From CAZDXB01 sp964509335 (GTDB taxonomy: Bacteria > Bacteroidota > Ignavibacteria > Kapaibacteriales > UBA2268), in the NCBI GenBank assembly GCA_964509335.1, contig CAZDXB010000008.1, positions 62,001 through 126,000 of the forward strand: a stretch of 64,000 bases of DNA, written 5' to 3'. The notes below the pieces were generated by a model. The model had not been told where the DNA came from and ran no database searches. It worked only from the letters and a program-made list of their open reading frames with translations. Every line of letters begins with the position of its first letter. Positions within the stretch are counted from its first letter, which is position 1. Made by a program: the position numbers and the translations under genes. This document shows positions 60,985-64,000 of this stretch, one piece after another.

Positions 60985-61926
60985 ATGTTTATAGAGGTTG
61001 GAGGGATAGAAATAGCTTGGTGGTTGCCGCCGTTAATAACTTTTTGCATTTCTTTTTTCACGGCGTCCGGCGGAGTTTCGGGCGCATTTATATTGCTTCC
61101 AATCCAGATGAGCGTTTTGGGCTTTACGAGCCCGTCGGTAAGCGCGACCAATCAGTTGTATAACGTAGTCGCCATTCCGGGCGGCGTTGTTAGGTATATA
61201 AAAGAAGGAAGGATGCTCTGGAGCTTGACTTTAGTTGTGGCGTTGGGAACTTTGCCGGGAGTCTTTGTCGGCTCTATAGTTAGGTTGGAATATTTGCCCG
61301 ACCCCGCTAATTTCAAGGTTTTCGCCGGTTTTGTGCTTCTTTATATTGGAATTAGAGTTTTAACGGATATATTGGGAAGCGGTAGAAAGGCGAAGTCTTC
61401 GGCGGAGGAGCGGTTTCAAAAGTTTGTTAAAGAAAGCAAGCGTTCGGGCGCTAAAAAGAAAATAGAGCTTCCCCGTATTGAAACTAAGGAACTGAAGCCG
61501 ACGAAATTGACTTACGAGTTTTACGGCGAGGAGTTCAGCGTTTCGAACGTCAGCGTTTTTGTTATTTGTTTAGTTGTCGGGGTGGCGGGCGGCATTTACG
61601 GAATAGGCGGCGGGGCGATAATGGCTCCGATTTTCGTCTCGATTTTCCGATTGCCTGTATATACTATAGCCGGAGCGGCTTTGGCGGGGACTTTTCTAAC
61701 GTCGATTTGCGCGGTCGCCTTTTTTCATATATTAGCGCCGTTTTATCCGGGAATGTATGTCGCGCCCAATTGGGCTTTGGGTTTATTGTTTGGAGTCGGC
61801 GGCTTAGCGGGAATTTATCTGGGCGCGAGATTGCAAAAGCGGATGCCGGCGAAAGTAATTAAGTGGATTTTAGCTCTGGCTATTCTTTTCGTAGCAGTAA
61901 AATATATTCTTAATTTGTTTGCTTAA
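60985..61926 (+). CDS. TauE/SafE-family membrane transporter
   Basis: 313 residues with about 8 helices in two halves of four. Motifs are ASGGVSGAFILLPIQMSVLGFTSPSVSATNQLYNVV, FVGSIVRLEYLP and, in the second half, GVAGGIYGIGGGAIMAPIFVSIFRLPVYTIAGAALAGTFLTS, typical of TauE/SafE (probable anion exporters, e.g. sulfite, taurine or organosulfonate). A basic cytoplasmic loop (about 133-182) joins the halves. The spacing to the ftsL-like gene (15 bases) and to the PBP gene (13 bases) puts it inside the cell-division operon, which is unusual. Confidence 0.85.
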   Translation: MFIEVGGIEIAWWLPPLITFCISFFTASGGVSGAFILLPIQMSVLGFTSPSVSATNQLYNVVAIPGGVVRYIKEGRMLWSLTLVVALGTLPGVFVGSIVRLEYLPDPANFKVFAGFVLLYIGIRVLTDILGSGRKAKSSAEERFQKFVKESKRSGAKKKIELPRIETKELKPTKLTYEFYGEEFSVSNVSVFVICLVVGVAGGIYGIGGGAIMAPIFVSIFRLPVYTIAGAALAGTFLTSICAVAFFHILAPFYPGMYVAPNWALGLLFGVGGLAGIYLGARLQKRMPAKVIKWILALAILFVAVKYILNLFA

Positions 61927-61939
61927 TACGGAATAGGAA

Positions 61940-64000
61940 ATGGAGAACGAAGAAGAAAACATAAATACCGAAGAAGAAGAAGAGAAGAGATATACTTGGA
62001 AATTCTGGACGGTTTTGATTATTTTGAACATAGCGTTTTTGGCTGTGATAGCTCGGCTGTTTTTCATTCAGATAATCGACGCCGATAGGTATAAAGAAAT
62101 CGCTCAAAGGCAGCACGAAGCTAAGATAATTCTTCCGGCTAAAAGAGGAAAGATTTTCGACAGGAACGGGATTCCGCTCACTTCCACTGTTCAAAGCGTT
62201 TCCGTCGGCGCCGACCCGAAGGTTTTGAAACACAAATTCAGCGCTTGTAAAATACTAGAGAGAATCACGGGGGTAAGCTGCAATAAGTATTTGAAAAAGA
62301 TAAACTCCGCCGACGGCTCTTTTGTCTGGCTCGAAAGGGGAATGATGCCCGACGACGCTCGTCCTTTGGAAAAACTTAAGGATAGAGGATTGCTAACGTT
62401 CAAAGAGCCAAAGAGGATTTACTTTCGCGGCCCAGTAGGCTCGCAAATTGTCGGGGCGGCAAACGTTGATAATAAGGGAATCAGCGGAATCGAAAAAGCC
62501 TACGACACGTTGCTTTCGGGAAGGAACGGCTACGTAATAATGCAGCGCGACGCTTCGGGGCATTTGAAAAACGCCGCTGATTTGCCGAGAGTTCCGCCGA
62601 TAAACGGCAAATCGTTAATGTTGACGATAGATATTAGGTTACAGGAAATAATAGAATACGAGTTGAAGCGCGGCGTTTGGAAATACAGAGCCGAGTCGGG
62701 AACAGCCGTCGCGATAAATCCCAGGTCTGGCGAAGTGTTGGCTATGGCGTCATATCCGAATTATAATCCCAATAATCTGTCGGCGAGGAAAGTCGGTTCG
62801 ATGAGGAACAGGGCGATTACGGATTTATACGAACCCGGCTCAACTTTTAAAATAGTAACAGCGGCGGCGGCGCTGGAAGAAGATATAGTCAAACCGACGA
62901 CGATTTTAGACGGCAAAAACGGGGAACTGAACTTCGTTAAATACATAATTCGCGACGACCATCCGGTTGGAAAAATTACTTTCGCCGAGGCGTTGGAAGT
63001 ATCGAGCAACGTAATTTTCTCTCAGATTGGCGACAGCATTCCCAAGAACAAGTTCTATAAATACGTTCGCGATTTCGGTTTTGGGAATTCGCTGGGTATT
63101 GATTTAATCGGAGAGGTTGAAGGCAAAATGCAAAAACCTTCGGAATTTAATCCTTCTACCAGAAGATTTTTGAGCCACGGATACGGAATTGCCGTTACGC
63201 CGCTTCAGATGGTTTCGGCTTTTGCGACTACGGCTAACGACGGTATCCTGACGCGTCCTTTCGTCGTTAAATCTGTCATAGATGAAAACGGCAAAGTTAC
63301 CGACGTAAATAAGCCGCTTGAAATAAGAAGAGTTATTACCGAAGCGACGAGCGATACTTTAACGAAACTGCTTGTCGGAGTCGTGGAGAACGGCACTGGC
63401 GAGCTGGCGAAAGTTGACGGTTTGGAAATAGCGGGCAAGACGGGAACGGCGAAGCAGTTGGAAGAAGGAACTTACGAGACCGGTAGTTATATGGCTTCTT
63501 ACGGGGGATACCTTCCCGCTGGTAATCCGAGAATGGCGATGCTCGTCGCGTTCGATAATCCCGAGAAGACAATTTACGGCGGCAAAACGGCGGCGCCGGT
63601 TTTTAGAAGAATTGTTTTGAGATACGCTAATTCTTTTCAAAAAGGTTTGAACGAGCGCGTTCCTGGATTCGCGGATTCAGTGAGAGTTCCGCGGGTTGAG
63701 GGATATTTTATTGAAGACGCGAAAGAAATCTTGTATAGTTGCGGACTCGAACCGAAAGTAAAAGGCGAGGTAAGTTCTTGGGTAGCGCGGCAAACTCCAA
63801 AAGCTGGCGAGCTTGTGGAAGTCGGCGAGAGCGTTGCTATTAAAGCGGCGGGAAAAGCGGAAATTGGCGAGAAAGAAACGCCGCCTAATATCGACGTTAG
63901 CGGCTTGACTTTAAGAAAAGCTCTTAGGATATTACACAAAGCCGGAGTTAAGGCGCGCGTTAAGGGCGAGGGCATAGTAGCGGAGCAGAAATGGAGCGGC
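61940..64000 (+). CDS. PASTA-containing class B penicillin-binding protein (FtsI-like), 3'-truncated
   Basis: The frame is open from ATG 61940 to the window end (687 codons), so the C-terminus is missing. An acidic cytoplasmic N-terminus (about 1-15, Glu/Asn-rich) precedes one membrane helix (about 22-42, FWTVLIILNIAFLAVIARLFF). The PBP dimerisation/linker region has AKRGKIFDRNG. The transpeptidase motifs are S301-T-F-K304, S355-S-N357 and K500-T-G502, all intact. Two PASTA domains start near 575. It is probably FtsI (PBP3-type) and follows an ftsL-like gene, with a TauE gene between them. An elongation PBP2 is less likely given the PASTA repeats and ftsL context. Confidence 0.92.
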   Translation, partial: MENEEENINTEEEEEKRYTWKFWTVLIILNIAFLAVIARLFFIQIIDADRYKEIAQRQHEAKIILPAKRGKIFDRNGIPLTSTVQSVSVGADPKVLKHKFSACKILERITGVSCNKYLKKINSADGSFVWLERGMMPDDARPLEKLKDRGLLTFKEPKRIYFRGPVGSQIVGAANVDNKGISGIEKAYDTLLSGRNGYVIMQRDASGHLKNAADLPRVPPINGKSLMLTIDIRLQEIIEYELKRGVWKYRAESGTAVAINPRSGEVLAMASYPNYNPNNLSARKVGSMRNRAITDLYEPGSTFKIVTAAAALEEDIVKPTTILDGKNGELNFVKYIIRDDHPVGKITFAEALEVSSNVIFSQIGDSIPKNKFYKYVRDFGFGNSLGIDLIGEVEGKMQKPSEFNPSTRRFLSHGYGIAVTPLQMVSAFATTANDGILTRPFVVKSVIDENGKVTDVNKPLEIRRVITEATSDTLTKLLVGVVENGTGELAKVDGLEIAGKTGTAKQLEEGTYETGSYMASYGGYLPAGNPRMAMLVAFDNPEKTIYGGKTAAPVFRRIVLRYANSFQKGLNERVPGFADSVRVPRVEGYFIEDAKEILYSCGLEPKVKGEVSSWVARQTPKAGELVEVGESVAIKAAGKAEIGEKETPPNIDVSGLTLRKALRILHKAGVKARVKGEGIVAEQKWSG

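Noticed and set aside
1..64000. CRISPR arrays, insertion sequences, prophage genes, rRNA or tRNA genes
   Set aside because: No evenly spaced identical repeats with unique spacers, no transposase or integrase, no phage structural genes, and no tRNA cloverleaf or rRNA segment were seen in reading the window.

Overview
The window looks like a chromosomal piece from an uncultured, low-to-moderate GC, Gram-negative bacterium of the FCB superphylum, most plausibly the Ignavibacteria/Kapabacteria/Chlorobi side of Bacteroidota. Four genes end in type IX secretion (T9SS, Por) sorting domains, and several lipoproteins have the small Bacteroidota-like 'LxxC-E/D' start. A DUF4369/TlpA-like lipoprotein and a YfhO-family protein also occur in that group. 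A flagellar operon and [FeFe]-hydrogenase maturases fit Ignavibacteria-like anaerobes rather than classical Bacteroidetes. The phylum is an inference; no rRNA or tRNA gene was seen.

Layout. 1-4.1 kb: two T9SS cargo proteins (a beta-propeller, truncated by the window edge, and a beta-helix/Ig protein). 4.3-6.6 kb: hydE-hydF on the minus strand. 6.9-10.1 kb: a T9SS cargo protein with ten tandem Cys-paired Ig-like repeats, followed by a good terminator. 10.2-12.8 kb: a GT-C-like membrane protein whose last codons are a 12-G tract, then birA. 13-24.7 kb: one flagellar operon transcribed leftward, flgB-flgC-(92 aa protein)-fliE-fliF-fliG-fliH-fliI-fliJ-motE-like-fliK-flgD-flgE, closed by a terminator. 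24.9-28 kb: a lipoprotein, DUF1460 and MFS operon. 28-35.2 kb: radical SAM, Sir2, murD, ftsW, a small lipoprotein and an AAA/TPR protein. 35.2-40.2 kb, minus strand: a membrane protein, divergent aspartokinase, Dabb protein, lipoprotein, hydrolase, FetB-like permease and an Rrf2 regulator. 40.3-42.4 kb: a cupin, DUF438/hemerythrin/PAS and DUF1858/DUF2249 operon divergent from the Rrf2 gene, with a perfect palindrome between them; this looks like a nitric-oxide or iron stress module.

42.4-42.9 kb is a repeat-filled gap. 42.9-46.8 kb: two glycosyltransferase-type genes and a thioredoxin-fold lipoprotein without its CXXC. 46.8-51.3 kb: a membrane-anchored reductive-dehalogenase-like protein divergent from a three-gene electron-transfer cluster (five-heme cytochrome, small beta-barrel, and a one-heme protein fused to a porin-like barrel). 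This is the most interesting system in the window. 51.5-53.2 kb: a PEGA lipoprotein overlapping a YidD-domain fusion. 53.4-58.5 kb: a T9SS beta-helix protein, glutaminyl cyclotransferase and YfhO protein. 58.7-60.1 kb: rho. 60.6-64 kb: ftsL-like gene, TauE-like exporter and a PASTA-containing PBP/FtsI cut off by the window end.

How it fits together. The cell appears to export T9SS cargo whose signal-peptide products often begin with Gln, and the window also carries a cyclotransferase able to cap such N-termini. Cell-wall genes are split between murD-ftsW and ftsL-PBP. Palindromic dispersed repeats sit at several convergent or intergenic positions. No insertion sequence, prophage, CRISPR array, tRNA or rRNA was found.
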